64,000 nucleotides of DNA, taken from NCBI GenBank assembly GCA_040904025.1, contig JBBDUG010000039.1, positions 1 through 64,000 of the forward strand, read 5' to 3'. This document shows, one piece after another, positions 32,308 through 40,153 of this stretch. Every line of letters starts with the position of its first letter. Within the stretch, counting starts at the first letter, position 1. A program made the position numbers and the translations under genes. Origin of the DNA: JBBDUG01 sp040904025 (GTDB taxonomy: Bacteria; Patescibacteriota; Minisyncoccia; Phycocordibacterales; SW-6-46-9). The notes beneath the pieces were generated by a model that ran no database searches, was not told the DNA's origin, and worked only from the letters and a program-made list of their open reading frames with translations.

Positions 32308-32862
32308 ATGAAAAAGAATATTGTAGTTGCACTCAGTGTTGCGGCACTCTTGTTTGCACAAGTCCCGACTGCACACGCTGTGAACTTCCAGGACATAAAG
32401 AAATTCTTTATTGGTCCGGGGGCAGATAATACAGAAGAGGTAGAAGAGGGGAATGAAGAAATGATTGATCGAAGTAATCTTGTTGGAGCAGCAGTACTTG
32501 CAAATCTTTCTCCAGCACATTCAGTTTCAATCCTCCCGACCGCTGAAGTAGGAGGGGAGGGAGAAGTAGAAGAAATGCAGAGTAATACTGCAACATTTTC
32601 ATTCGAGATCCAGGAAGGAGATAACCTCTGGAATCGTATTGAAGCAGAGCTTGAGGCATCATTTCCTGAGATAACAGAAGATCAGGAGAACTACACCATC
32701 GATCGTATTATAGATGAGGTTCGTTCACTTGATACATCAACTATTGCAGATGTAGGTATTTCATCAGGAAATCCTGACCTTATATACCCTGAAGAAACGA
32801 TCTCCTTTAGTGTAAATGTAACAGGAGAGGGGACTGGTGATATTGAAATAGATATCAACTAG
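32308..32862 (+). CDS. Secreted LysM-like domain protein
   Basis: 184 residues. Signal peptide MKKNIVVALSVAALLFAQVPTAHA, an acidic linker, then a domain opening FEIQEGDNLWNRIEAEL and closing SSGNPDLIYPEETISFSV. These are the two ends of a LysM peptidoglycan-binding fold, with an enlarged middle. Gly/Glu-rich text ends it. GAGGTG lies 3 bases before the ATG. It probably sits in the wall; enzymatic activity is not visible. Its last 4 bases overlap the convergent xth gene. Confidence 0.7.
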   Translation: MKKNIVVALSVAALLFAQVPTAHAVNFQDIKKFFIGPGADNTEEVEEGNEEMIDRSNLVGAAVLANLSPAHSVSILPTAEVGGEGEVEEMQSNTATFSFEIQEGDNLWNRIEAELEASFPEITEDQENYTIDRIIDEVRSLDTSTIADVGISSGNPDLIYPEETISFSVNVTGEGTGDIEIDIN

Positions 32863-33632
32863 AGGTCTATATCGAGTAGAATAGGAGCATGATCAGAGCC
32901 GTAGATATCGGTATAGATATCGGCGTTTTTCACTTTCCCCACCAACTCTGGTGAGACAAACCAGTAATCAAGACGCCATCCGACATTTCTATCACGTGCA
33001 CGCGTACGAAGATCCCAGTATGTATACATATCCTTTTTCTGCCCATGTTTGAGACGAAATGTATCTATATACCCGTGTCGCTCGAACGCATCTATCCACT
33101 CGCGCTCCTCTGGTAAAAACCCAATATGATTCTTGTTCGCCTTTGGTCGAGCAAGATCAATCTCGGTATGCGCAACATTTATATCTCCTCCAAAGATTAT
33201 TGAATACCCCTCGTTTCGGTATCTCTCTATAAATTGAAGGAATTCATCAAAAAACTCGAGTTTGTAATCAAGTGGGGCAGTATCACTCGCCCCATTGGGG
33301 AAATACCCATTCACAACGATGTGCTCATCAAACACGAGTGTGATCACCCGCCCATGTTCATCAAATTGCTCTATATCCAGCCCCCGAACCACTTCTTGGG
33401 GTTTGACCCGGGTATATACTCCAACACCGCTGTATCCCTTTCGTGCGGTCGATGAGGCAAAGTATGCCTCATAGCCATCAGGCGCATGATTGCCTTCTGG
33501 TAATTGGTCTGGATTACACTTAGTTTCTTGTGTGCAGACAATATCAGGATCAAACTTTTTAAAGAGTTGATCCCACTTATCCTTTCGCACAACTGCCCGA
33601 AGTCCATTTACATTCCATGAAATAATTCGCAT
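32859..33632 (-). CDS. xth: Exodeoxyribonuclease III family AP endonuclease
   Basis: 257 residues. Endonuclease/exonuclease/phosphatase fold: ISWNVNGLRA, CTQETKC (catalytic Glu), NGYFPNG, FGGDINVAHTEIDL (Asp/Asn pair) and the final GSDHAPI (Asp-His). Cleaves DNA at abasic sites in base excision repair. All catalytic residues are present. Single gene, convergent with the LysM-like gene. Confidence 0.96.
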   Translation of the reverse strand: MRIISWNVNGLRAVVRKDKWDQLFKKFDPDIVCTQETKCNPDQLPEGNHAPDGYEAYFASSTARKGYSGVGVYTRVKPQEVVRGLDIEQFDEHGRVITLVFDEHIVVNGYFPNGASDTAPLDYKLEFFDEFLQFIERYRNEGYSIIFGGDINVAHTEIDLARPKANKNHIGFLPEEREWIDAFERHGYIDTFRLKHGQKKDMYTYWDLRTRARDRNVGWRLDYWFVSPELVGKVKNADIYTDIYGSDHAPILLDIDL

Positions 33633-33669
33633 TGCTTCTCATTCTATATTGATATCCAACATATACAAA

Positions 33670-33698
33670 AGAAAAGCCCCTACAACACTGCAGGGACT
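33670..33698 (-). terminator. Terminator after the 127-residue protein gene
   Basis: Minus strand stem AGTCCCTGCA / TGTAGGGGCT (33698-33689 with 33684-33675, two G-T pairs) followed by TTTTC. It begins directly after the stop codon. Confidence 0.8.
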
Positions 33699-34082
33699 CT
33701 AGGGAGGCTGCACAGGAACAAAGTCAGCAGAAGAGAACAGTATGATGTGGTTTGAGTCACAAATCGAAAAGTACAGATTTCCGCTTTCGCTTGTCCACTC
33801 CTTTATCCTCTTAAGAACGAAGTATCGAGGAGAATCCTCTTCATACTCGGGATAGAGGGGCTCAAGAACCATATAATCTGCCAGATAGCCGTTTGACTCC
33901 TCGTCTGGCTCCGGAACATGTCCTGTGCCGTGTCGAGGAAACTTCGAGAGCGTGTCTATATCAGACGGAATAACGGCCAAAAACGGCTCATCTTCTTTAT
34001 GGACACCAAACTTTCTCTTCATTTCCTCTCTCACCTTATCATCGCGTGGTTTTACCCACAGACTCTCTACAATAATACTCAT
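33699..34082 (-). CDS. Hypothetical 127-residue protein
   Basis: Not recognised. Soluble mixed alpha/beta composition: VESLWVKPRDDKVREEMKRK, FLAVIPSDIDTLSKFPRHG, RYFVLKRIKEWTSESGNLYF, and a hydrophobic C-terminus HIILFSSADFVPV. The start at ATG 34082 is favoured over a GTG three codons upstream by an AGGGGGTG sequence 7-14 bases before it. It has its own terminator. This is another Shine-Dalgarno-type orphan unit. Confidence 0.65.
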   Translation of the reverse strand: MSIIVESLWVKPRDDKVREEMKRKFGVHKEDEPFLAVIPSDIDTLSKFPRHGTGHVPEPDEESNGYLADYMVLEPLYPEYEEDSPRYFVLKRIKEWTSESGNLYFSICDSNHIILFSSADFVPVQPP

Positions 34083-34149
34083 GAGAAACACCCCCTTCTT
34101 TCGGTGGACAGAAAGAACGTTAGTGGCTCTACTTTAAGTATACCTTCTC

Positions 34150-34539
34150 TTAGAGAATAGCAAATCCGAGTCCTGCAAGGTATAGACCAAGTGCAAGGGT
34201 GATAATGACACCAACCGAATACCATCCTGGGCGGGTAAGGCGTCGGGTAAGCTTCTTTATCGTCTTCTGGGGGAAGAGGATGTAGAAGAGTGCTTCGGCA
34301 AGGAATGCCCAACCAATGGCACTAATCACAATTGGCCACCCAGTCCAGATAGAGTGTCCGGTGATAATAGCAATACCAACACCAAGCTCTACGATTGCAA
34401 CAGTCCACAAAATAGCACTATTGTCACCAATCTCTCGGATCATCTCCTTAAGTTGCTCTTTGCGAAGTAACCCCACAACTCCGAGGAGTAGGAAGTAGAG
34501 TCCGAGCATCTTGGCAAGAAAAATTGAAAGTTCTGACAT
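34150..34539 (-). CDS. Small four-helix membrane protein
   Basis: 129 residues from MSELSIFLAKM. Hydrophobic segments at about 8-25 (MLGLYFLLLGVVGLL), 42-60 (ILWTVAIVELGVGIAII), 66-86 (IVISAIGWAFLAEALFYIL) and 108-128 (VGVIITLALGLYLAGLGFAIL) are separated by basic loops. No functional motif recognised. An upstream nine-codon extension is possible. Confidence 0.7.
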   Translation of the reverse strand: MSELSIFLAKMLGLYFLLLGVVGLLRKEQLKEMIREIGDNSAILWTVAIVELGVGIAIITGHSIWTGWPIVISAIGWAFLAEALFYILFPQKTIKKLTRRLTRPGWYSVGVIITLALGLYLAGLGFAIL

Positions 34540-34600
34540 GTCTAAAGATATTAACGTAATGTGCAATGAATAATGCGCCCCAAAGGGAAGCTGTATTTCA

Positions 34601-35158
34601 TTATATCAGCTTCACAATTCCCACAAGGACTCCTGCAGCAATGATGTTGAAAACTGCATTGCCCAAAAATGCCGCTAAAAACAACTTTCCTGTGTGTTTC
34701 TTGAGAAAAGCAAGAGGAACAAACAAGAGTTCATTCGGAAGGGGAATGAAAGCAGCGTAAAGGAAGGCGATAAATTCGGGTTTGAGCTTCCAACGATTCA
34801 AGAATTTCTCGACACGCTCGAGCCATCGAACCTCTATCCATTCATCAAAAACCTGCCTTCCGGTGCTTCCGAGAAATATTCCAAATCCATCACCAATAGT
34901 CATCCCTATGATAACAATGATGATAGCGACCCAGAAGTTAAGCCCTACCGCAACAACAAGGGGGACAAAGACAACTGCCGGGACAGGGGCGATAAGGCTG
35001 AACCCGCTGACCACCGCCAGTACAAAAAGAGCAGGATATCCCCACGTGAGGATGATCGCACGGAGTGTCTCATAGTCTCCAATACTCGTTGCAATCCAGA
35101 GTGCCGCGATAAGGACAACAGCGAGTATAAATAGACGTAATGCTGTAGAACGAATCAT
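34601..35158 (-). CDS. DedA/VTT-family membrane protein (YqaA-like)
   Basis: 185 residues. Membrane helices surround the VTT pattern: a first hydrophobic block, then LIAPVPAVVFVPLVVAVGLN, GDGFGIFLGSTGRQVF, and FIAFLYAAFIPLPNELLFVPLAF (the RF.P.-like turn with Pro and Asn), ending in a long helix. The family includes lipid flippases and scramblases and small YqaA-type proteins. Precise role unknown. The start is two codons inside the longest frame. Confidence 0.75.
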   Translation of the reverse strand: MIRSTALRLFILAVVLIAALWIATSIGDYETLRAIILTWGYPALFVLAVVSGFSLIAPVPAVVFVPLVVAVGLNFWVAIIIVIIGMTIGDGFGIFLGSTGRQVFDEWIEVRWLERVEKFLNRWKLKPEFIAFLYAAFIPLPNELLFVPLAFLKKHTGKLFLAAFLGNAVFNIIAAGVLVGIVKLI

Positions 35159-35173
35159 ATACACCAGTATATC

Positions 35174-36133
35174 CTACCCGCGTTTCTTTCCATGAAATTT
35201 GCTGTGTATATCTTTAAGCCTCTTGTCAGTCACATGTGTGTATATTTGTGTTGTTGATATATCAGCATGTCCAAGGAGTGCTTGCACTGAACGAAGATCC
35301 GCACCACTTTCTAATAGATCGGTGGCAAATAAGTGTCGTAACTTATGTGGTGTCATCCGATTAGGAGAAATTCCTGCGATTGTGGCGTATCGCTTCACGA
35401 TACGCTGCACTGAACGAACGGTAAGGCGGTCTGAGTCGTCCTCACGAGAGTTATACGAGTGAGAGATAAAGAGAGCATCACTCATGTCCGTTCGCGCCGC
35501 CTCATACGCCTCCACTGCCTCACAGGCAGTATCTGAGATAAAGACAAGGCGAACCTTCTCTCCTTTTCCGCGAACTGAAATTTCCCCGCGGGAAAGATCA
35601 ATATCTCGAGGGAGAGCGATGAGCTCGGAGACACGAAGCCCTGTGGAGAACAGAAGTTCTAATATCGCTATATTACGCAGCGCAACTCGTTTTTTCTTCT
35701 CACTTTCAGCTTTCTTGAACTCCTCACGTGGAGCAACAAGAAATGTTTTGAGTTCTTTTGCAGAAATGAGATCTAAATCTCGATCACCTACTCGTGCCAA
35801 CTCAATACGCTCGGGCGCAAGGCTTTTAATGTTTCGCCTTGCTAGGTATCCGAGAAACTGCCGTAGAGCAGTGAGATAATAGTTTTGTGTACGCTTTTTG
35901 AGTGTCTGTTCACGCCCATTCTTTGTCTTTCCTGAGGGTTGACGATTAAGCCATAGTCTAAACTTTCGCACGACTTCATCAGTAATCTCTTCCGGATCCT
36001 CGACCTCCGACCGCTCGATAAAGCGCTGAAGGTAGCGGTCATAGTTTTCAACAGTATTGAGTGCGCGCCCTTTCTCTATCTCGAGATGTTCAAGAAATTC
36101 GCGCTTTAGGGTGTATATCTGAGGAAGTGCCAT
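35174..36133 (-). CDS. xerC: XerC/XerD-type tyrosine recombinase
   Basis: 319 residues. N-terminal SAM-like core-binding domain (about 10-110, LEHLEIEKGRALNTVENYDR). The catalytic domain has Arg in STGLRVSEL, Lys in GKGEKVRL, HKLRH, LGHADISTTQIYTH and the nucleophile Tyr in QIYTH. Probably resolves chromosome dimers at dif; an integrase role is less likely because no phage or IS genes surround it. TATAAT (36146-36141) is 7 bases before the ATG, so leaderless. XerC versus XerD cannot be told apart. Confidence 0.9.
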   Translation of the reverse strand: MALPQIYTLKREFLEHLEIEKGRALNTVENYDRYLQRFIERSEVEDPEEITDEVVRKFRLWLNRQPSGKTKNGREQTLKKRTQNYYLTALRQFLGYLARRNIKSLAPERIELARVGDRDLDLISAKELKTFLVAPREEFKKAESEKKKRVALRNIAILELLFSTGLRVSELIALPRDIDLSRGEISVRGKGEKVRLVFISDTACEAVEAYEAARTDMSDALFISHSYNSREDDSDRLTVRSVQRIVKRYATIAGISPNRMTPHKLRHLFATDLLESGADLRSVQALLGHADISTTQIYTHVTDKRLKDIHSKFHGKKRG

Positions 36134-36198
36134 TAGACTAATTATATAGCACACAGAAAATATGTATAAACGGACAAACCTGAGAGGGGGAAAGGGCG

Positions 36199-36227
36199 TT
36201 GCACTAGGGCTCTTTTCATGCTATCCT
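36199..36227 (+). promoter_or_regulatory. rpsO promoter, leaderless type
   Basis: TTGCAC (36199-36204), 17 bases, TATCCT (36222-36227), 9 bases to the ATG, no Shine-Dalgarno. Confidence 0.65.
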
Positions 36228-36236
36228 AGCGATGCT

Positions 36237-36515
36237 ATGACGCTCACAAGACGACAAAAACAATACGCAATTAAGGATACGAAGCTTCATTCAAAGGACA
36301 CTGGTTCTCCTGAAGCTCAAATTTCTATTCTTACAAAAAAAATAAAGGAGCTTACAAAGCACCTAAAGAAGCACAAGAAGGATACACATTCACGAAAAGG
36401 GCTTCTTCAAATGGTTGCAGATCGTCGCAAGCATATCCGCTATCTGCGTGAAAAAGACCTAAAGCGATATAACAAGCTTGCAAAAAAGATCGGACTCAAA
36501 GAAATTGAGTCATAA
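36237..36515 (+). CDS. rpsO: 30S ribosomal protein S15
   Basis: 92 residues, standard is about 89. MTLTRRQKQYAIKDTKLHSKDTGSPEAQISILTKKI contains the SPE-AQI signature, with KKDTHSRKGLLQMVADRRKH and YLREKDLKRY further on. Binds 16S rRNA at a three-way junction in the platform. An open frame extends 25 codons upstream, but it covers the promoter and is not S15. The start is supported by the −10 box position. Confidence 0.96.
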   Translation: MTLTRRQKQYAIKDTKLHSKDTGSPEAQISILTKKIKELTKHLKKHKKDTHSRKGLLQMVADRRKHIRYLREKDLKRYNKLAKKIGLKEIES

Positions 36516-36542
36516 ATCTCTGATTTATACGTTATACTATGT

Positions 36543-36570
36543 AGAGACGGAGGAACCCCCTCCGCTTTAT
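36543..36570 (+). terminator. Terminator after rpsO
   Basis: CGGAGG / CCTCCG six-pair stem with a short loop, then CTTTAT; moderate strength. Confidence 0.6.
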
Positions 36571-36603
36571 GTTTCAACTATTATCTCTAACTTTTTATAA
36601 TAC

Positions 36604-37140
36604 ATGACAGTAATAAAGCATCCTGAGCAGCGAGTTGGTGTCTTCATTGACACACAAAATCTATACCATAGTGCAAAAAATCTATACGACGGCGCAAAGG
36701 TAAACTTCAGCGAAGTGCTGAAAGCGGCAGTTTCTGATCGAATCCTCATCCGCGCCATTGCATATGTCATCTCTACCGAAGGAGGTGAGGAGCAGGCATT
36801 CTTTGATGCACTTCGAACAATGGGAATTGAAACGAAGGTAAAAGATCTTCAGATCTTTGCAGGAGGAGCAAAAAAAGCAGACTGGGATGTCGGCATGGCA
36901 GTTGATGCAATAAAATTAGCACCGAAGCTTGATGCTGTAATCCTTGCGACCGGAGACGGAGACTTTGTACCAGCATGTGAATACATGAAGATGACCGGAG
37001 GCGTACAAGTAGAAGTTATCTCCTTTGGAAAATCATCCTCAGCAAAACTCATGGAGGAAGCTGATGATTTCATAGACATGGATGAAAATCCAAAACAATT
37101 TCTCATTGGAAACAAACGAAATTGGGGAAAAAAGAAGTAG
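36604..37140 (+). CDS. NYN-domain (PIN-like) ribonuclease, LabA/DUF88 family
   Basis: 178 residues. Acidic catalytic positions: VFIDTQNLYH (Asp), KADWDVGMAVDAI (two Asp) and ATGDGDFVPACEYM (Asp-Gly-Asp). This is the normal NYN order for metal-dependent RNA cleavage. The C-terminus is basic (NKRNWGKKK) and may bind RNA. Substrate unknown. Start: first ATG. A TATAAT only 2 bases upstream is too close to act as its −10 box. Confidence 0.85.
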   Translation: MTVIKHPEQRVGVFIDTQNLYHSAKNLYDGAKVNFSEVLKAAVSDRILIRAIAYVISTEGGEEQAFFDALRTMGIETKVKDLQIFAGGAKKADWDVGMAVDAIKLAPKLDAVILATGDGDFVPACEYMKMTGGVQVEVISFGKSSSAKLMEEADDFIDMDENPKQFLIGNKRNWGKKK

Positions 37141-37176
37141 AGCTTTTTGAGACAGGCGGGTTCTGATAAACTGGGG

Positions 37177-38409
37177 ATGATGAATACAGAAGAACAATCT
37201 CCAGAAGAACAACCTTCACAACAGGAAAATATTCAGGATGACACCCCGAAGAAATCTTCAGGTCTTCCTTCTATACGAACATTCCATCGAGATGCAGAGA
37301 CAGCACGGGGGAAAAAGCAGGTGGATAACTTCACCCCCTCCAAGCCAAAAGAGCCGAAACAGAAGGAAGTAAAAGAAAAACAACCTACAGAAGATGAAGA
37401 GATCCCACAAAGTGCCTCGGGATTCGTTCCACCAAAAAAACTCCACCGAGCTCAACAAGATAAAGAGAACCCAGAACGAAAGGCGCCGGAGCAGTCAGAA
37501 GAAAAACAACAGGCCCCACAGTCTTCTCTTGAAAAAAAACCTAAAAAATCAATCGTACATACGTACGAAGACGATGCGAACAAAGCTCTTAAAGAAAAAG
37601 GGGGGTCAGTTGCATCAATAGCGGTTGCTGAACAAAAACGAAGAGGGGAGCGGGGGGAGACACGACCACAACCACCAACACGGTGGAAGAAATATCTTGT
37701 ACGCACAATTACCATTATTCTTTTCCTTGGTGGTGTTGGTGTTCTTGGATATCTCTATCTTCAAAGCCGAGACCCGGGTACAACCACACAGCAACAAGAA
37801 CAAGCGATAATCTTTGCTGATGAAATCCAGAGACAAAACGTTTCAAATCTCACTGCATTTGAACTCCGAAATACCATTGAATCATTTATAGCAGAGGAAA
37901 TTCCAGAGGATACCGTGCGAGAACTTCGACTTACAAGGGATATTGAGGTAGAAGAGGAGACGGTACAAGTAGCACTCACTCCCGATGAGCTTATCGCTCG
38001 CGTTGACCTTGAACGTCGCGCTCCATTGGCCCGCGCTCTTGGAGATCGTATCATGATCACATCAGTGGGATCAGCGGAAAGTGGTTCTGCTGTTATTGCT
38101 GATGTCTCATCATATGATTCAGCGTTCGCATCTATGATTCGATGGGAACCAAACATTGCAGATGACCTCTATTTCCTTCTACCACCACAGAAATCGAATA
38201 TCAGCACAAGTACAGAGACCGGAACACCACAAACAGGATTTGTTGATATAATCATTGAAAACCGAGACGCGCGTGTTCTCTACGACGAAAATGGTGAGAT
38301 TATGCTCCTCTATTCCTTCCCACGCACCGATATTCTTGTTATATCAACAAGTGATAGTGTGTATAGAGAAGTACTTGAACGGCTTGAACGACGCACCTTT
38401 GTCCGCTAG
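37177..38409 (+). CDS. Single-pass membrane protein with disordered cytoplasmic N-terminus
   Basis: 410 residues from MMNTEEQSPEEQ. The first 160 residues are Lys, Glu, Gln and Pro-rich and disordered, with scattered short repeats (GLPSIRTFHRDAE and GFVPPKKLHRAQ share a pattern). One membrane helix follows (about 176-195, TITIILFLGGVGVLGYLYL), then an external domain of about 210 residues with mixed alpha/beta text. No motif recognised. By topology it could couple a cytoplasmic partner to an external one. Start chosen inside the longest frame because a second ATG follows immediately. Confidence 0.65.
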   Translation: MMNTEEQSPEEQPSQQENIQDDTPKKSSGLPSIRTFHRDAETARGKKQVDNFTPSKPKEPKQKEVKEKQPTEDEEIPQSASGFVPPKKLHRAQQDKENPERKAPEQSEEKQQAPQSSLEKKPKKSIVHTYEDDANKALKEKGGSVASIAVAEQKRRGERGETRPQPPTRWKKYLVRTITIILFLGGVGVLGYLYLQSRDPGTTTQQQEQAIIFADEIQRQNVSNLTAFELRNTIESFIAEEIPEDTVRELRLTRDIEVEEETVQVALTPDELIARVDLERRAPLARALGDRIMITSVGSAESGSAVIADVSSYDSAFASMIRWEPNIADDLYFLLPPQKSNISTSTETGTPQTGFVDIIIENRDARVLYDENGEIMLLYSFPRTDILVISTSDSVYREVLERLERRTFVR

Positions 38410-38416
38410 ATACGCC

Positions 38417-38445
38417 TTGCGCCGTATGTGTGGGACACGTACTAT
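38417..38445 (+). promoter_or_regulatory. Promoter of the DksA-like gene, leaderless type
   Basis: TTGCGC (38417-38422), 17 bases, TACTAT (38440-38445), 6 bases to the ATG. Confidence 0.6.
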
Positions 38446-38451
38446 ATACAT

Positions 38452-38841
38452 ATGACAGAAACCAATTTAGATACTCAATATTTTAAAGATCGGTTAGAAA
38501 AAGAGATGAAGGAGCTCATTGAAGAACTTCAGGATCTCGGCCGCATCAATCCCGACAATCCAAATGACTGGGAAGCGGTTCAAGAAGAGCTCAATGTCCT
38601 CTCCGCCGACTCAAACGAAGTCGCGGACAAAATGGAAGAGTATGAAGCTGATACTGCAACTCTCAAAGAGGTTGAAACACGATTCAATTTTGTAAAAAGG
38701 GCGCTGGAGAAGATAGAGAAGGGGACATACGGTATTGATGAAGTTGACGGTGAAGCAATTCCTGAAGAAAGACTCCGGGCAAACCCTGCTGCGCGGACAA
38801 AAATAGAGAATGTATATAAATTAGAAGACGGACTCTCTTAA
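38452..38841 (+). CDS. DksA/TraR-family protein without zinc cysteines
   Basis: 129 residues. An N-terminal helical hairpin is followed by the DksA/TraR module ALEKIEKGTYGIDEVDGEAI-PEERLRANPAA. The position of the four zinc cysteines is clear by alignment to GTYGxCxxCGxxIPxxRLxAxPxAxxCxxC; here they are Asp, Asp, Lys and Glu-like residues, so no zinc can bind. Proteins of this family enter the RNA polymerase secondary channel and modulate rRNA and amino-acid promoters. Zinc-less forms exist in other bacteria. The start ATG is set by the −10 box 6 bases upstream. Confidence 0.82.
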   Translation: MTETNLDTQYFKDRLEKEMKELIEELQDLGRINPDNPNDWEAVQEELNVLSADSNEVADKMEEYEADTATLKEVETRFNFVKRALEKIEKGTYGIDEVDGEAIPEERLRANPAARTKIENVYKLEDGLS

Positions 38842-38863
38842 GACATAGCAACTTTGAGAACAA

Positions 38864-38893
38864 AAAAGCCTCACCTTATAAGGTGAGGCTTTT
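38864..38893. terminator. Palindromic bidirectional terminator
   Basis: Thirty-base perfect palindrome with arms AAAAGCCTCACCTTA and TAAGGTGAGGCTTTT. It ends the DksA-like gene and the convergent M23 peptidase gene. Confidence 0.93.
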
Positions 38894-38900
38894 CTCTATA

Positions 38901-40007
38901 TTAAAACGGGTTCGTTGGACCACCACGTATCTCGAAGTGAAGATGGGGGCCAGTTGAACGTCCAGAGTTTCCAACATATCCGATTACCTGACCGGCAACG
39001 ACATCTTGTCCGACACCAACAATAACGCTGGAAAGGTGAGAGTAGAGAGTTTGCGTACCATTTGGGTGTTTGATAACAACATAGCTTCCGTATCCTCCAT
39101 TCCACCCTGACCCCTTGGAGATAATGACACTACCAGGCGCAGATGCGTACACAGAAGCACCGTATGCAGTCGCAATATCTACCGCATTATATCCATGCAA
39201 CCCCTGCGTGCGGCGTCCACCATCTACTGGTCTCATGTAATATCCAGTTGGTGCCGAAGGTGTGTTTTCAGCATAGCTGCGATGTTGTGCTGGTGCTGGT
39301 GATTTAGACTGAAACTCACCATGAGGGATGATGAACTCATCACCCACTCCGATAAGAGACGGGTCATCAATACCATTAAAGGCGAGTACTTCGTCCATGT
39401 CTCCACCATATTCATCTACAATACTCGAGAGTGTTTCTCCTTTCTGTACTGTGTGGCGCACACCGGAGACGGGGAGAATAATAAGTTCTTGTCCCACTCT
39501 AACCGTTGAAGCGTTTGGTAAATCGTTTGCCCATTTAATAGTACTAACCGAGACACCGAAAGAGTCGGCGATTTCTGAGAGTGTGTCACCTTCACGTACA
39601 ACATAGAGGGAGATCTGATCACGCTCAGGAAGCACAAACGACTCAGCCGAGACTGCCGATGGTCCGTGTGGTGCGATAAAGGCGGTATTATCTGCCACAT
39701 TTATCTCAGCACCACCGAGTGATGAGGAGGGCTCGAGATTCACAGAAGGACGCACAAGAGGAAGAAGAGAAGCGGATGCATAGATATCAGAAGAACGCTC
39801 AAATGCTTGTGCATTTTGTGTAGAGGTAAGAGTGTGTGCACCAGCATATCCTCCCGCCCCTATAACAAAGGCGAGCGCTGATGCAATGATAAGTTGAGAT
39901 TCAACGGTTCGAGACTGGAAATGTGCCCAAAGAGAGCTCCATATTCCACTACGAACCTGTTTATCTGATTCTTCTGAGGTAGGTAAAATAAGTCGTGAAT
40001 TAGCCAT
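38901..40007 (-). CDS. M23 metallopeptidase with two LysM domains
   Basis: 368 residues. N-terminal membrane anchor (about 40-60), then two LysM domains (YVVREGDTLSEIADSFGVS and HTVQKGETLSSIVDEYGGD). The C-terminal LytM/M23 zinc peptidase has GLHGYNAVDIA (His, Asp), YSHLS and TGPHLHFEIR (HxH). Cleaves peptide cross-links in the wall or activates amidases. All zinc ligands are present. ATG preferred over the adjacent upstream TTG. Convergent with the DksA-like gene. Confidence 0.94.
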   Translation of the reverse strand: MANSRLILPTSEESDKQVRSGIWSSLWAHFQSRTVESQLIIASALAFVIGAGGYAGAHTLTSTQNAQAFERSSDIYASASLLPLVRPSVNLEPSSSLGGAEINVADNTAFIAPHGPSAVSAESFVLPERDQISLYVVREGDTLSEIADSFGVSVSTIKWANDLPNASTVRVGQELIILPVSGVRHTVQKGETLSSIVDEYGGDMDEVLAFNGIDDPSLIGVGDEFIIPHGEFQSKSPAPAQHRSYAENTPSAPTGYYMRPVDGGRRTQGLHGYNAVDIATAYGASVYASAPGSVIISKGSGWNGGYGSYVVIKHPNGTQTLYSHLSSVIVGVGQDVVAGQVIGYVGNSGRSTGPHLHFEIRGGPTNPF

Positions 40008-40153
40008 CAAAGAATATCATTCAATCATCGTCTATCACATCGCTCCGTATAGACACCACGGTAGCTATATCTACTACTTGCTGTCAACCTTTATTTATTG
40101 TGTTGTTTTTCTGCCATTCTCTTCAATCACGGTATGATAGTATACTCACCTGT

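Noticed and set aside
35174..36133. The tyrosine recombinase as a phage or island integrase
   Set aside because: Neighbours are core genes, no attachment-site repeats were seen, and length and motifs fit XerC/XerD.
36596..36601. TATAAT as the −10 box of the NYN gene
   Set aside because: It ends 2 bases before the ATG, so transcription would begin inside the coding region; either another promoter or a later start is needed.
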